DNA of 64,000 bases from Loktanella sp. S4079 (GTDB lineage: Bacteria; Pseudomonadota; Alphaproteobacteria; Rhodobacterales; Rhodobacteraceae). Location: positions 186,001 to 250,000 of the forward strand of contig NZ_JXYE01000003.1 in the NCBI RefSeq assembly GCF_000967725.1, given 5' to 3'. The notes beneath the pieces were generated by a model. It was not told the DNA's origin and did not search any database. It worked only from the letters and a program-made list of their open reading frames with translations. The translations under genes and the position numbers were made by a program. Position 1 is the stretch's first letter. Each line of letters begins with the position of its first letter. Shown piece by piece: positions 36,341 through 45,886 of the stretch.

Positions 36341-38473
36341 TTAGCTGGGCCTTGCGTTCGCCATATCTGGGTCACGGTGGCGATAGATTGACGACACGTT
36401 GCTATCCGCCTCGAGCGCTGTTTTGACGCGGTGCAAGTGTTCTGCGTCACGCAAATCAACGTCGATCAGCAACCTGAAGTAATCGGGCTTCCGGTCTATG
36501 AATCTCAAGTCTGAGATATTGGCGCTTTGCTCGCCGATCAATGTGCAAATTCGCCCCAGTACCCCGGCATCATTCGTAATGGTCACATTGAATGTAACGG
36601 TGTTCACCGCAGCATGGGTTCCTTCGTGCCAGTGCAAATCAACCCAGCGTTCGGGCTGGTCCTCATAATTGGCAAGCGCCTCGCAATCGATTGCATGCAC
36701 CACCACGCCTTGGCCGCGATAAGTGATCCCCAAAATGCGCTCGCCCGGCACGGGCTGACAGCATGGACCGCGGCGTTGCACTTGATCAGCGGCCAAACCG
36801 ACAACTGCGCGTTTTGCATCCACTTCATCGCCGTGGCGCGATTCAAGCTCTGGGTAGATCGCGCGCACAACCTCGCGGCCGGTTATCTCGGCGCTGCCAA
36901 GCTGCGCGAGCAGTTCTTCGACATCAGCAATTGCCAGAGCCTTGGCCGCCATACCAAGCGCCTTATCCGTCGCCTTTTTGCCAACGTTTTCAAAGGCAAC
37001 ACGGGCTAGCTCGCGCCCCAAACGGACAAAGCGACCACGATCAGCCTCGCGCAAACTGCGGCGGATCGCCGTCTTGGCCCGCCCCGTCACTGCAATCTCG
37101 ATCCAAGTCGCTTGTGGTGTCTGGCCCTCGGCGGTGATTACCTCAACCGATTGACCGTTCTTGAGACGCGTCCAAAGCGGCACGCGAATACCATCGACCT
37201 TTGCACCGACACAGGCAGCACCAATGCGGGTATGAATGGCATAGGCGAAATCAATTGGGGTTGCGCCACGCGGCAGTTTGATCACATCGCCTTTGGGCGT
37301 AAAGCAGAACACCTGATCGTTATACATCTCGAGCTTAACAGCCTCGAGGAATTCGTCGTGGTCCTGATCGTCATCCAGCCGTTCGGTCAGTGCCGAGATC
37401 CAGCGCACGGGATCAACCGCAAAACGGTTCTCGACCCGCTCACCGTTTTTGTAAGACCAATGCGCGGCAACACCGGTTTCGGCAACCTCGTGCATTTCGC
37501 GGGTCCGCACTTGGACCTCGACCTGCTTACCATCGCGACCGGAAACAGTTGTATGGATGGATCGGTAGCCGTTGCTCTTGGGTTGGCTGATGTAATCCTT
37601 AAAGCGACCAGGCACAGCGCGCCAACGCTGATGAATCGCCCCCAACACGCGATAGCAATCTGCATCGGTCGCCACGATCACGCGGAAGCCGTAAATATCG
37701 GAAAGGCGGCTAAAGCTCTTTTCCTTTTCCTGCATCTTGCGCCAGATCGAATAGGGCTTTTTGGCGCGGCCCGTCACTTCGGCTTGAATATTCGCCTTTT
37801 CAAGCTCAACCCGCATGTCTGCGGTGATCTTTTGAACCACATCGCCCGCCTCACGCTGCAACGTAATAAAGCGGCGGATGATTGAACTCCGCGCTTCGGG
37901 GTTCAAAACGCGAAACGATAGATCCTCAAGCTCTTCGCGCATCCATTGCATACCCATGCGGCCAGCAAGCGGGGCAAAGATATCCATGGTTTCGCGCGCT
38001 TTTTGCGCCTGTTTTTCGGGGCGCATCGACTTGATCGTGCGCATGTTGTGCAGACGGTCAGCGAGCTTAACCAATGTCACACGCAAATCGCGCGACGTCG
38101 CCATGAAAAGCTTGCGGAAATTCTCGGCCTGCTTGGTTTGTGTCGAGGTCAGCTGCAGATTTGTCAGCTTCGTAACACCGTCAACCAGATCGGCGATCTC
38201 GCGACCAAACCGCTGTTCGACCTCAGCGAATGACGCTTTGGTATCTTCGATCGTGTCATGCAACAACGCCGTCACCAAAGTGGCGTCGTCCATCTGCTGT
38301 TCAGCAAGAATACAGGTAACGGCAATCGGGTGGGTGAAATAAGGTTCACCAGAATGACGGAACTGCCCTTCGTGCATTTCAGCACCAAAGACATAAGCGT
38401 CACGCAGCAATTCCTGATTGGTATTCGGGTTATACGCGCGGACCAGAGCGATCAGTTCGTCAGCAGTCGTCAT
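36341..38473 (-). CDS. rsh: bifunctional (p)ppGpp synthase/hydrolase, RelA/SpoT family
   Basis: 710 aa. It makes and degrades the stringent-response alarmones. The HD hydrolase domain has HSGEPYFTHPIAVTCILAE and LLHDTIEDT; the synthetase domain has IYGFRVIVATDADCYRVLG and PKSNGYRSIHTTV; then TGS (VFCFTPKGDVIKLPRGATP) and a C-terminal ACT domain. The start at 38473 (MTTADELIALVRAYNP) matches family N-termini; a GTG at 38485 with a closer AAGGA is possible. It follows rpoZ, a conserved pairing. Confidence 0.95.
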   Translation of the reverse strand: MTTADELIALVRAYNPNTNQELLRDAYVFGAEMHEGQFRHSGEPYFTHPIAVTCILAEQQMDDATLVTALLHDTIEDTKASFAEVEQRFGREIADLVDGVTKLTNLQLTSTQTKQAENFRKLFMATSRDLRVTLVKLADRLHNMRTIKSMRPEKQAQKARETMDIFAPLAGRMGMQWMREELEDLSFRVLNPEARSSIIRRFITLQREAGDVVQKITADMRVELEKANIQAEVTGRAKKPYSIWRKMQEKEKSFSRLSDIYGFRVIVATDADCYRVLGAIHQRWRAVPGRFKDYISQPKSNGYRSIHTTVSGRDGKQVEVQVRTREMHEVAETGVAAHWSYKNGERVENRFAVDPVRWISALTERLDDDQDHDEFLEAVKLEMYNDQVFCFTPKGDVIKLPRGATPIDFAYAIHTRIGAACVGAKVDGIRVPLWTRLKNGQSVEVITAEGQTPQATWIEIAVTGRAKTAIRRSLREADRGRFVRLGRELARVAFENVGKKATDKALGMAAKALAIADVEELLAQLGSAEITGREVVRAIYPELESRHGDEVDAKRAVVGLAADQVQRRGPCCQPVPGERILGITYRGQGVVVHAIDCEALANYEDQPERWVDLHWHEGTHAAVNTVTFNVTITNDAGVLGRICTLIGEQSANISDLRFIDRKPDYFRLLIDVDLRDAEHLHRVKTALEADSNVSSIYRHRDPDMANARPS

Positions 38474-38512
38474 CTGGTCCCGCACCTATCCTTGTAGGCC
38501 GGCAAAGGCCTA

Positions 38513-38866
38513 TTAACGTTGGCCCTGCGCTTCCATCAATGCGCGCAGCAGCTTTTCTTCGGACATGTCGTCTTCAACAGGCTTGTCCGCCTCGGCACCC
38601 ATCAGCAGAGACATCGAATCTTCTTCGGGCTCATCAACCTCGATCTGAGTCTGATGCGCTTCGATCATGCGCTCGCGCAGATCATCCGCCTGCTGTGTTT
38701 CTTCTGCGATTTCGCGCAGTGAAACAACGGGGTTCTTGTCGTTGTCACGGTTGACTGTGATGGGGGCACCAGACGCGATTTCGCGCGCACGATGAGCCGC
38801 AAGCATCACAAGATCAAAACGGTTTGGAACTTTATCGACGCAATCTTCTACGGTGACGCGGGCCAT
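38513..38866 (-). CDS. rpoZ: RNA polymerase omega subunit
   Basis: 117 aa. Core omega sequence [20 protein letters not shown] and [13 protein letters not shown], followed by an acidic tail ([20 protein letters not shown]). The start at 38866 is chosen by family N-terminus; the frame is open to 38887. Omega helps form a ppGpp-binding site on polymerase in proteobacteria, so co-location with rsh is functionally meaningful. Confidence 0.95.
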   Translation of the reverse strand: MARVTVEDCVDKVPNRFDLVMLAAHRAREIASGAPITVNRDNDKNPVVSLREIAEETQQADDLRERMIEAHQTQIEVDEPEEDSMSLLMGAEADKPVEDDMSEEKLLRALMEAQGQR

Positions 38867-38991
38867 GGGCGTACTCCAGTCAGTCAAGGGGACTTAGCAA
38901 GAGGCTTATCTATTGCCAAAATACAGGATTGACAAGGGGCACAGGACTAATCCTTGGCAGAAACTTCGGCCAATCGCACCCCCGGCCGCGT

Positions 38992-39567
38992 TCAATCCGG
39001 AATAGGCACAACCGCAGCTAAGTCACTGGCAGGCAAGGCATCCCGCATTTCGCGGACAGTGCGCCCTAACACAGGGTGCGTCCAATCCGGGGCAACTTCG
39101 CACAATGGAACCAACACAAATGCGCGATCCTGAACGCGAGGATGGGGCAGAATCAGTTCACGAGGTGCGCGTTCTTGTTGCGTTTGAACGTCCAGATTTC
39201 GCCATTCCTGATAGGTCGACAGATCCGGCAACACCTGCGAATCCAGCGCAATCAAATCGATATCTAGCGTCCGCTGACCCCATCTTTGGTCACGTTTTCG
39301 CATCGCCAAGGCCTCGATCTCGTGAAATTTACTAAGTAATTTTGTCGCAGACAGATTCGTTTTGACTGCCATCGCGGCATTCACATAATCAGGACCAGCA
39401 CCCACCGGAAATGCTGGCGTTGTGAAAGATTGGCTTACTTTCTTCACTGAAACTGACATATCAGCTATGTTTTTCATAGCTTTTTGTATAGTCTCCCTAG
39501 GGTCACCCAAATTTGAATTTTCGTTGCTACCAAAGGCGATAAGCGCCAAACTACATTTATCGTCCAT
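38992..39567 (-). CDS. folK: 2-amino-4-hydroxy-6-hydroxymethyldihydropteridine pyrophosphokinase
   Basis: 191 aa folate-pathway kinase. N-terminal ALIAFGSNENSNLGDP, then YVNAAMAVKTNL, the signature RKRDQRWGQRTLDIDLIALD, and LPHPRVQDRAFVLVPLCEV are all FolK motifs. It lies upstream of rpoZ with a 125-bp gap, so it may have its own transcript end. Divergent from the NYN-domain gene. Confidence 0.95.
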   Translation of the reverse strand: MDDKCSLALIAFGSNENSNLGDPRETIQKAMKNIADMSVSVKKVSQSFTTPAFPVGAGPDYVNAAMAVKTNLSATKLLSKFHEIEALAMRKRDQRWGQRTLDIDLIALDSQVLPDLSTYQEWRNLDVQTQQERAPRELILPHPRVQDRAFVLVPLCEVAPDWTHPVLGRTVREMRDALPASDLAAVVPIPD

Positions 39568-39676
39568 ATTCTCTACTTGTCAGGTTTTACGAAAACATTA
39601 CAATATTCGAACCCTTGCACAACACACACCACTCACTGCGTGCAAGGCAGCGCGAACAATTTTGAAAGGATATTTC

Positions 39677-40252
39677 ATGTTTTATCGGGACGAGCGTCTT
39701 GCGCTCTTCATCGATGGCTCGAATCTATATGCAGCCGCAAAATCTCTTGGCTTTGATATCGACTATAAACTTCTTCGCCAAGAATTCATGCGTCGTGGCA
39801 AAATGCTCCGGGCCTTCTATTACACCGCCTTGCTGGAAAATGACGAGTATTCTCCGATCCGCCCACTCGTAGATTGGTTGCACTACAACGGTTTCACCAT
39901 GGTGACAAAACCGGCAAAAGAATACACCGACAGCATGGGCCGGCGTAAAGTCAAAGGCAACATGGACATCGAACTGACTGTCGATGCGATGGAGCTCGCT
40001 CCGCATGTTGATCACGTTGTGCTCTTTTCGGGCGACGGTGATTTCCGTCCGCTAATCGAAGCACTGCAACGCAAAGGCGTGCGGGTTTCTGTTGTTTCGA
40101 CAATCCGTAGCCAGCCCCCAATGATCGCAGACGAACTGCGCCGTCAGGCCGATAACTTTATCGAGCTGGACGAACTGCGCGACGTTGTCGGCCGCCCGAC
40201 GCGCGAACCTCGTCCAGAGTTCGCCGAAGAAGCAGCGACCGAAGAAAGCTAA
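39677..40252 (+). CDS. NYN-domain (LabA/DUF88-like) protein
   Basis: 191 aa. PIN-like NYN nuclease fold: ALFIDGSNLYAAAKSLG carries the first acidic site, KGNMDIELTVDAME the second and HVVLFSGDGDFRPLIEAL the third, so the acidic triad expected for an RNA-cleaving enzyme is intact. The C-terminus is acidic and ends in EEAATEES. The ATG follows GAAAGGATA; the frame is open back to 39422, but that part lies over folK and is not family-like. RNA target unknown. Confidence 0.87.
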   Translation: MFYRDERLALFIDGSNLYAAAKSLGFDIDYKLLRQEFMRRGKMLRAFYYTALLENDEYSPIRPLVDWLHYNGFTMVTKPAKEYTDSMGRRKVKGNMDIELTVDAMELAPHVDHVVLFSGDGDFRPLIEALQRKGVRVSVVSTIRSQPPMIADELRRQADNFIELDELRDVVGRPTREPRPEFAEEAATEES

Positions 40253-40347
40253 TGATATTGGCGTCAGGCGGGTAACTGTCTGACGCCCTGCTCTGGACGC
40301 CACGGCGTCAAAGTCTTACCTCTGTAGCAACCCGCCGGAGGATACAG

Positions 40348-41298
40348 ATGACTAAGCCCCCTCTTACACTTTACTTGGCCGCGCCACGCGGTTTTTGCGC
40401 AGGCGTCGACCGTGCAATCAAGATCGTCGAAATGGCGATCGAAAAATGGGGTGCGCCCGTCTATGTCCGGCACGAAATCGTTCACAACAAATTCGTTGTC
40501 GATGGCCTGCGCGATCTGGGCGCGGTGTTTGTCGAAGAACTTGACGAATGCCCTGATGACCGGCCCGTGATCTTTTCCGCTCATGGTGTCCCCAAGGCCG
40601 TCCCTGCCGCCGCAGCCAAACGTGAGATGATCTATGTCGATGCGACCTGCCCGCTGGTGTCAAAAGTGCATATCGAGGCACAGCGCCACGCCGACAACGG
40701 GTTGCAAATGATCATGATCGGCCACGCGGGCCACCCGGAAACTGTTGGCACCATGGGGCAACTACCCGCCGGAGAGGTACTGCTTGTCGAAACTGTCGAA
40801 GATGTCGCAACCGTTGACGTGCGCGACCCTGATCGGCTTGCCTTTGTAACGCAGACCACCCTTTCGGTTGATGACACGATTGATATCGTTGCCGCACTCA
40901 ACGCGCGCTTTCCCAAAATCGTCGGCCCCCACAAAGAAGATATCTGCTACGCCACCACAAACCGCCAAGAAGCAGTCAAAGCCATCGCACCACATTGCGA
41001 TGCGATACTCGTTGTGGGCGCACCAAATTCGTCGAACTCCAAAAGGTTGGTCGAGGTCGGCGCGCGTGCGGGCTGCGCGTATTCACAACTTGTGCAACGC
41101 GCCGATGATATCGACTGGCGCGCGCTCGATGGGATCAAATCAATGGGGATCACTGCCGGCGCATCCGCCCCTGAGGTGCTCATCAACGAAGTCATCGACG
41201 CATTCCGCGACAAATACGATGTCACCGTTGAAATGGTTGAAACCGCACAAGAAAACGTCGAATTCAAGGTTCCACGTGTATTGAGAGTGCCTGCGTAG
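40348..41298 (+). CDS. ispH: 4-hydroxy-3-methylbut-2-enyl diphosphate reductase
   Basis: 316 aa. Last step of the non-mevalonate isoprenoid pathway. The iron-sulfur cysteines are in [11 protein letters not shown] (Cys17), [11 protein letters not shown] and [10 protein letters not shown]; substrate motifs HGVP, GHAGHPE and ITAGASAPE are present. GGAGGA precedes the ATG. The stop overlaps the GTG start of the next gene. Confidence 0.96.
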   Translation: MTKPPLTLYLAAPRGFCAGVDRAIKIVEMAIEKWGAPVYVRHEIVHNKFVVDGLRDLGAVFVEELDECPDDRPVIFSAHGVPKAVPAAAAKREMIYVDATCPLVSKVHIEAQRHADNGLQMIMIGHAGHPETVGTMGQLPAGEVLLVETVEDVATVDVRDPDRLAFVTQTTLSVDDTIDIVAALNARFPKIVGPHKEDICYATTNRQEAVKAIAPHCDAILVVGAPNSSNSKRLVEVGARAGCAYSQLVQRADDIDWRALDGIKSMGITAGASAPEVLINEVIDAFRDKYDVTVEMVETAQENVEFKVPRVLRVPA

Positions 41299-41912
41299 TG
41301 ATCAGTCTACAATTTCTCCTTACCGCCTTCGTCGTCTGCATCGCGCCCGGCACGGGCGTTATCTACACTCTCGCGCTTGGCTTAGGCCAAGGGCGCAAAG
41401 CCGCGATTTTCGCGGCCCTTGGATGTACGATCGGGATCATCCCCCATCTTGCAGCCGCAATACTAGGGCTGGCTGCATTGCTTCATACCAGCGCTGTTCT
41501 GTTTCAGGTCGTGAAATTTGCGGGCGTGGCCTATTTGCTTTACCTCGCATGGCAGTCGCTCAAATCCGACGGCGCACTGGCGGTCCGCGCTGACGCAAAC
41601 GCACAACCCGCTATGGCAATCATCCAACGTGGCGCTTTGATCAACATCCTGAACCCCAAGCTGTCGATCTTTTTTCTGGCCTTACTACCGCCGTTCCTGT
41701 CAGGCACAGCGGCTTCTGCAACGACCGAGATGATCACACTCGGTGCCATCTTTATGATGATGACCTTTGCTATTTTTGTGCTCTACGGCGTATTCGCCGC
41801 ACTCGCCCGCGATCGCCTATTGCAAAGCGCAGGAATCATGCGCGCGCTCAATCGATCATTTGCGGCGATCTTTGCTGCACTGGGGCTGCGCCTCGCATTT
41901 GAAAAGGCCTGA
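41298..41912 (+). CDS. LysE/RhtB-family amino-acid exporter
   Basis: 204 aa with about five to six membrane segments. Typical start IAPGTGVIYTLALGLGQGRK, then LGCTIGIIPHLAAAILGLAAL, and FAGVAYLLYLAWQSLKS. GTG start in a TAGTG overlap with ispH, hence translational coupling. The substrate (lysine, threonine, homoserine or other) cannot be read from the sequence. Confidence 0.88.
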   Translation: MISLQFLLTAFVVCIAPGTGVIYTLALGLGQGRKAAIFAALGCTIGIIPHLAAAILGLAALLHTSAVLFQVVKFAGVAYLLYLAWQSLKSDGALAVRADANAQPAMAIIQRGALINILNPKLSIFFLALLPPFLSGTAASATTEMITLGAIFMMMTFAIFVLYGVFAALARDRLLQSAGIMRALNRSFAAIFAALGLRLAFEKA

Positions 41913-41990
41913 CCTTTTATCATTGTTTTCGCGCGCAAAGATGTCGAAAAGGGGCGCGACCAAACTGCCGCTGCGCCAAGAAAGCAAACA

Positions 41991-42443
41991 ATGACTGAAC
42001 TATTCGCCTACACTGATGGAGCTTGCTCTGGGAATCCTGGCCCCGGCGGTTGGGGCGCGCTGCTGATTGCGCGCGACGGTGATACGGTTCTCAAGGAACG
42101 CGAACTCAAAGGCGGCGAAGCCCACACAACCAACAACAAAATGGAGCTTCTGGCCGCGATCACCGCGCTTGAAACGCTCGACCGCCCAACAAAGCTCACC
42201 ATTGTTACAGATAGCTCTTACGTCAAAGACGGCATTACAGGATGGATCTTTGGTTGGAAAAAACGCGGCTGGAAAACGGCAGGCAATAAACCCGTCAAGA
42301 ACGAAGACCTTTGGCGCAGGCTCGATGCCGCTGTGCAACGCCATGACGTGACTTGGGAATGGGTCAAAGGCCACGCCGGGCACCCCGAAAATGAACGCGC
42401 CGATGCATTGGCCCGCGCCGGGATGGAGCCGTTCAAGAAATGA
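41991..42443 (+). CDS. rnhA: ribonuclease HI
   Basis: 150 aa. It degrades RNA in RNA-DNA hybrids. The four acidic catalytic residues are seen in [37 protein letters not shown] and [12 protein letters not shown]. Overlaps the next gene by 4 nt (ATGA). Confidence 0.97.
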   Translation: MTELFAYTDGACSGNPGPGGWGALLIARDGDTVLKERELKGGEAHTTNNKMELLAAITALETLDRPTKLTIVTDSSYVKDGITGWIFGWKKRGWKTAGNKPVKNEDLWRRLDAAVQRHDVTWEWVKGHAGHPENERADALARAGMEPFKK

Positions 42444-43066
42444 CGCTGCTGGCATTCCTCGATTATGCATCGGTGTTTGTCTTTGCATTGACGGGGGCGC
42501 TGGTCGCGAGCCGTGCACAATTGGACCTAGTCGGTTTCGTGTTCATCGCCAGCCTGACGGCTGTTGGCGGAGGAACGCTGCGCGACATCCTGCTGAACCG
42601 TGATGTCGTGTTCTGGGTCGAGCACCCCGCCTATATCGGGGTCGCCGCACTTGCTGCATTGCTGGTGTTTCTAACCGCTCATTTATTGGAAAGTAGATAC
42701 CGCACGATCCTCTGGCTTGATGCTTGCGCGCTTGCCGTCGCGGTTCCTGCGGGCGTCGCAGTCGCGCTCGCGACCAATCAGCCACCCAGCATCGTGATCA
42801 TCATGGGCATCATCACCGGCTGCTTTGGCGGGCTGATGCGCGACGTGGTCTGCAACGAAGTCCCTTTGGTGCTTAAACAGGGTGAACTATATGTCACCTG
42901 CGCAATGACCGGCGGCATCGCTGCCTCAATCGCGCTTTACTTGGACATCCCAGAACCAACAGCACTCCTCATCTGTGCAGGAAGCGCCTTCGCCCTCCGC
43001 GCCGGAAGCATCCAATTCGGCTGGCACCTGCCCGTCTACAAGGCCTATCCACCGCGCGACCGCTGA
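42440..43066 (+). CDS. TRIC-type (UPF0126) membrane protein
   Basis: 208 aa with about seven membrane segments. The repeat motif [17 protein letters not shown] and its second-half counterpart [19 protein letters not shown] are characteristic of the bacterial trimeric intracellular cation channel family, formerly UPF0126. Translationally coupled to rnhA. Substrate and role in this organism unknown; a monovalent cation channel by family analogy. Confidence 0.87.
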   Translation: MTLLAFLDYASVFVFALTGALVASRAQLDLVGFVFIASLTAVGGGTLRDILLNRDVVFWVEHPAYIGVAALAALLVFLTAHLLESRYRTILWLDACALAVAVPAGVAVALATNQPPSIVIIMGIITGCFGGLMRDVVCNEVPLVLKQGELYVTCAMTGGIAASIALYLDIPEPTALLICAGSAFALRAGSIQFGWHLPVYKAYPPRDR

Positions 43067-43071
43067 GGCTA

Positions 43072-44040
43072 TCAGACCCTCAGAACAATCTTTCCAATGT
43101 GCGCACTGCTTTCCATACGCGCATGGGCTTGGTCAGCGTCGGCCAATGCGAATTCCTGATCCATCACTGGAGCAATTTTACCCACCTCAATCAATGGCCA
43201 CACATACTTGCGCAATTGTTCTGCGATCCGCGCCTTTGCCAAATCAGACTGCGGGCGCAGCGTTGATCCGGTCACCGTCAAGCGACGCATCATCAACTGC
43301 ATTAGGTTAATATCAACTTTTGATCCTTGTAAAAATGCGATCTGCACCAACCGTCCGTCATCCGCCAATGCCTTAATGTTTCGCTGAATATAGGGGCCTC
43401 CGACCATATCGAGGATCAAATCCGCACCGCCCACTGCTTTCATTTTTTCAACAAAATCGACATCGCGATAGTTAAACGCAGCTTCGGCCCCGAGGTCGAC
43501 ACAGGCCGCGCATTTTTCGTCGCCGCCCGCTGTTGCAAAAACACGTGCACCAAAGGTTTTCGCCAATTGTATCGCGGTCGTTCCGATCCCTGAACTGCCA
43601 CCATGCACCAAGAACCGTTCACCTGCATTCAGACCACCCCGCATGAACACGTTCGACCAAACCGTAAAGAACGTTTCGGGCAAACATGCCGCCTGCGCAA
43701 GGCTCAGTCCCTTTGGAACTGGCAGGCAATGGGCCGCAGGGGTCGTGACATATTCCGCATATCCACCGCCCGGTAGCAGCGCGCAAACCTGATCACCCAC
43801 TGCAACTGACTGGACACCTGTACCAATGGCGACCACCTCTCCTGCGGCTTCAAGGCCGGGTAGATCGCTCGCATTCTTGGGCGGATTATAAAGCCCCGCA
43901 CGTTGGAGCGCATCTGGCCTGTTCACACCCGCGTAAGCAACTTTGATCACCACATCATCATGCGCAGGTTCCGGCATCGGACGATCAACGCGCTTCAGAA
44001 CTTCAGGCCCGCCCGGCTGCGAAATCTCGATGGCTTTCAT
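43072..44040 (-). CDS. NAD(P)H quinone oxidoreductase, zinc-independent MDR family (PIG3-like)
   Basis: 322 aa. The N-terminal catalytic fold has VKVAYAGVNRPDALQRAGLY and PGLEAAGEVVAIG; the Rossmann fold has VHGGSSGIGTTAIQLAKTFGA. No zinc ligands, as in quinone oxidoreductases. The start at 44040 overlaps the COQ9 stop by one base, so the two are likely expressed together; a link to quinone metabolism is plausible. The longer frame to 44058 is inside COQ9. Confidence 0.86.
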   Translation of the reverse strand: MKAIEISQPGGPEVLKRVDRPMPEPAHDDVVIKVAYAGVNRPDALQRAGLYNPPKNASDLPGLEAAGEVVAIGTGVQSVAVGDQVCALLPGGGYAEYVTTPAAHCLPVPKGLSLAQAACLPETFFTVWSNVFMRGGLNAGERFLVHGGSSGIGTTAIQLAKTFGARVFATAGGDEKCAACVDLGAEAAFNYRDVDFVEKMKAVGGADLILDMVGGPYIQRNIKALADDGRLVQIAFLQGSKVDINLMQLMMRRLTVTGSTLRPQSDLAKARIAEQLRKYVWPLIEVGKIAPVMDQEFALADADQAHARMESSAHIGKIVLRV

Positions 44041-44726
44041 TATTTTGGATCCTTCCAAATTCCCGGCAAATCGTCCGGAATATGTCGCCCCGGTGCCTTG
44101 ATCCCCGACAAAACGCGACCAACAGCGCCAGCAAACGGCTTGAGCAATGGATTGTCATTGATCCGTGCCTTGGTCTGCTCAAACTTCATAACGTCCTCGA
44201 TCCGGCGATCAATAAAGGCGTCGGTTGCTTGCCCTTCCAGACTGTCATCACCCAGCCAAAACAGCACCACAGAAGCATACACAGCCGAGAGCGTCATACG
44301 TTTGCTATACCAATTCACATCGCGCGAAGTATCACCAAGGGCATTCCAGATTGCGTCAGAAGTGCCCCAAATCAGCTTAGCCCCATCTGCCGCCATATGT
44401 GGCATCGCAAACAAAGTGGTGCCACGTCGCACCGCCTCTTTGTCATCCACCGCAGCCAGACGCAGACGAATTGCTGTCGCGACCTTATCGCGAAACCTTA
44501 ATTCGGACAGGTCCGTCGTCGCCAAATCGGCAACCATTTTGGCATCTCCTTTCTTGTGAAATGCGATCGCCAAATCCACAGCGCCTCGCGGGCAAATCTC
44601 TTTGGCTTCGGCCATTGTCATATCCAAACCCTGAACCGCCATCGAGAACGCGGTCGGCGACCAACCGTCAAAGGCAACATGCGGCAATATCTCGTTCAAT
44701 AGATTTGCTTTTTGTACGTCTGTCAT
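44040..44726 (-). CDS. COQ9 family protein
   Basis: 228 aa. Landmarks of COQ9: LNEILPHVAFDGWSPTAFSM near the N-terminus, ICPRGAVDLAIAFHKKGD, DVNWYSKRMTLSAVYASVVL and FWLGDDSLEGQATDAFIDRR. In eukaryotes COQ9 is a lipid-binding partner of the ubiquinone hydroxylase COQ7; bacterial forms are thought to act similarly. Divergent from rpsU, 110 bp apart. Confidence 0.9.
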   Translation of the reverse strand: MTDVQKANLLNEILPHVAFDGWSPTAFSMAVQGLDMTMAEAKEICPRGAVDLAIAFHKKGDAKMVADLATTDLSELRFRDKVATAIRLRLAAVDDKEAVRRGTTLFAMPHMAADGAKLIWGTSDAIWNALGDTSRDVNWYSKRMTLSAVYASVVLFWLGDDSLEGQATDAFIDRRIEDVMKFEQTKARINDNPLLKPFAGAVGRVLSGIKAPGRHIPDDLPGIWKDPK

Positions 44727-44835
44727 CGGGTTTCTCCTTGACCTCAGCCGGGACTAGACAAATTAGCCCGCCTTTGCTATCTGCCCACTTCCTGCAATTT
44801 TTGCAAATCCAACTTAGAAAGGTGGTGTAAACCAC

Positions 44836-45042
44836 ATGCAGGTTAGTGTTCGTGATAACAACGTCGATCAGGCGTTGCGTGCTCTGAAAAAGAAACTTCA
44901 GCGTGAAGGCGTGTTCCGTGAAATGAAGCTTAAGCAGCATTTCGAAAAACCGTCCGTACGCAAAGCACGTGAAAAAGCGGAAGCTATCCGTCGTCAGCGC
45001 AAGCTGGCTCGGAAAAAGCTACAGCGCGAAGGTTTGCTCTAA
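44836..45042 (+). CDS. rpsU: 30S ribosomal protein S21
   Basis: 68 aa, highly basic. [20 protein letters not shown] and [19 protein letters not shown] are diagnostic. GAAAGGTGGT precedes the ATG. A strong terminator follows 23 bp after the stop, so it is monocistronic. Confidence 0.97.
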   Translation: MQVSVRDNNVDQALRALKKKLQREGVFREMKLKQHFEKPSVRKAREKAEAIRRQRKLARKKLQREGLL

Positions 45043-45064
45043 GCAAATCATTGTGACAAATTTG

Positions 45065-45097
45065 AACCCCGCTTGAAAAATCAAGCGGGGTTTTTTG
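45065..45097 (+). terminator. rho-independent terminator after rpsU
   Basis: AACCCCGCTTGA pairs perfectly with TCAAGCGGGGTT around an AAAA loop and runs into six T residues. Confidence 0.95.
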
Positions 45098-45180
45098 TGT
45101 AAATACAATTTTTAGTTTCATTAAATTTGCCGATATGGAACAAAACACCCAATGTAAGAAGAAATTAAACGAGGCGTAAA

Positions 45181-45780
45181 ATGGCATTTGTTCGAGTTTT
45201 TGTTGCCCTTGCGTGCGGAGTTTCGGTCGCAGGGTGCGAGGCGGTCACCGGTATTGGTGAAGGGAACACTCCGGATACAGAGCTCGTCACACTGAACGTA
45301 CATGGCGAAATTCCCGATCAAGGATTCGGAGACCTGACAGGCGGACGTAGAGATATGGCTCTCGTTGAAGGGCAACGAACAGGATATGCCTACGAATACG
45401 GCTTGCTAGAAGGGACGACAACATTCCAAGCTGTCGCTGGCGTCGCGCCCAATTCATACGTTGGCCCTGAAATTTCCACTGGATCAGTCAGCTACAATGC
45501 CACCTATCAGCTCACACATCTCGAAACCGATACGCTGAAAGACGTTTCCGGCGATATTTCAATATATGCCAGTCTGACAACGCGATATGTTTATGGCGAC
45601 GATGACAACATCTCGATCTCAGGTTCGTACACTGGCAACGCTTTGGATGGTTCAGTCTACTATGACGGACTAGTTGGGGACATGACTGGCCTTATCGGAA
45701 CCGAAGGCATCGTCGGTGCTTTTGCTGGCAACTCGAGTGATGAAATTCTTGTTGGTGGCTTTGTCGGCACAGCCAACTAA
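45181..45780 (+). CDS. lipoprotein with transferrin-binding-protein-like beta-barrel domain
   Basis: 199 aa. The N-terminal signal sequence ends in a lipobox VAGC with Cys19. The mature part is rich in Gly, Thr, Tyr and Asp with alternating patterns; the end, GIVGAFAGNSSDEILVGGFVGTAN, resembles the G-x-F-x-G ... GG-x-F closing strand of TbpB/factor-H-binding-protein-type barrels. It is a likely outer-membrane or periplasmic lipoprotein, binding partner unknown. It stands alone between two terminators, with no TonB receptor or Slam-like exporter nearby. An AT-rich promoter region and GAGGCG precede the start. Confidence 0.7.
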   Translation: MAFVRVFVALACGVSVAGCEAVTGIGEGNTPDTELVTLNVHGEIPDQGFGDLTGGRRDMALVEGQRTGYAYEYGLLEGTTTFQAVAGVAPNSYVGPEISTGSVSYNATYQLTHLETDTLKDVSGDISIYASLTTRYVYGDDDNISISGSYTGNALDGSVYYDGLVGDMTGLIGTEGIVGAFAGNSSDEILVGGFVGTAN

Positions 45781-45798
45781 TTCGACCTAGAGCATAAC

Positions 45799-45840
45799 AA
45801 AAAGAAGACCCGCCTGAGAAATCTGGCGGGTCTTCTTTTT
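45799..45840. terminator. bidirectional terminator between lipoprotein gene and ftsK
   Basis: AGAAGACCCGCC (45803-45814) pairs with GGCGGGTCTTCT (45825-45836), extended by AAAA and TTTT on either side, so it has a T-run on both strands and can end both convergent transcripts. Confidence 0.93.
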
Positions 45841-45886
45841 GGTCTTTTGCCAACCATTGTCGGGCCGATTACTGCAGCCAGTCGGG

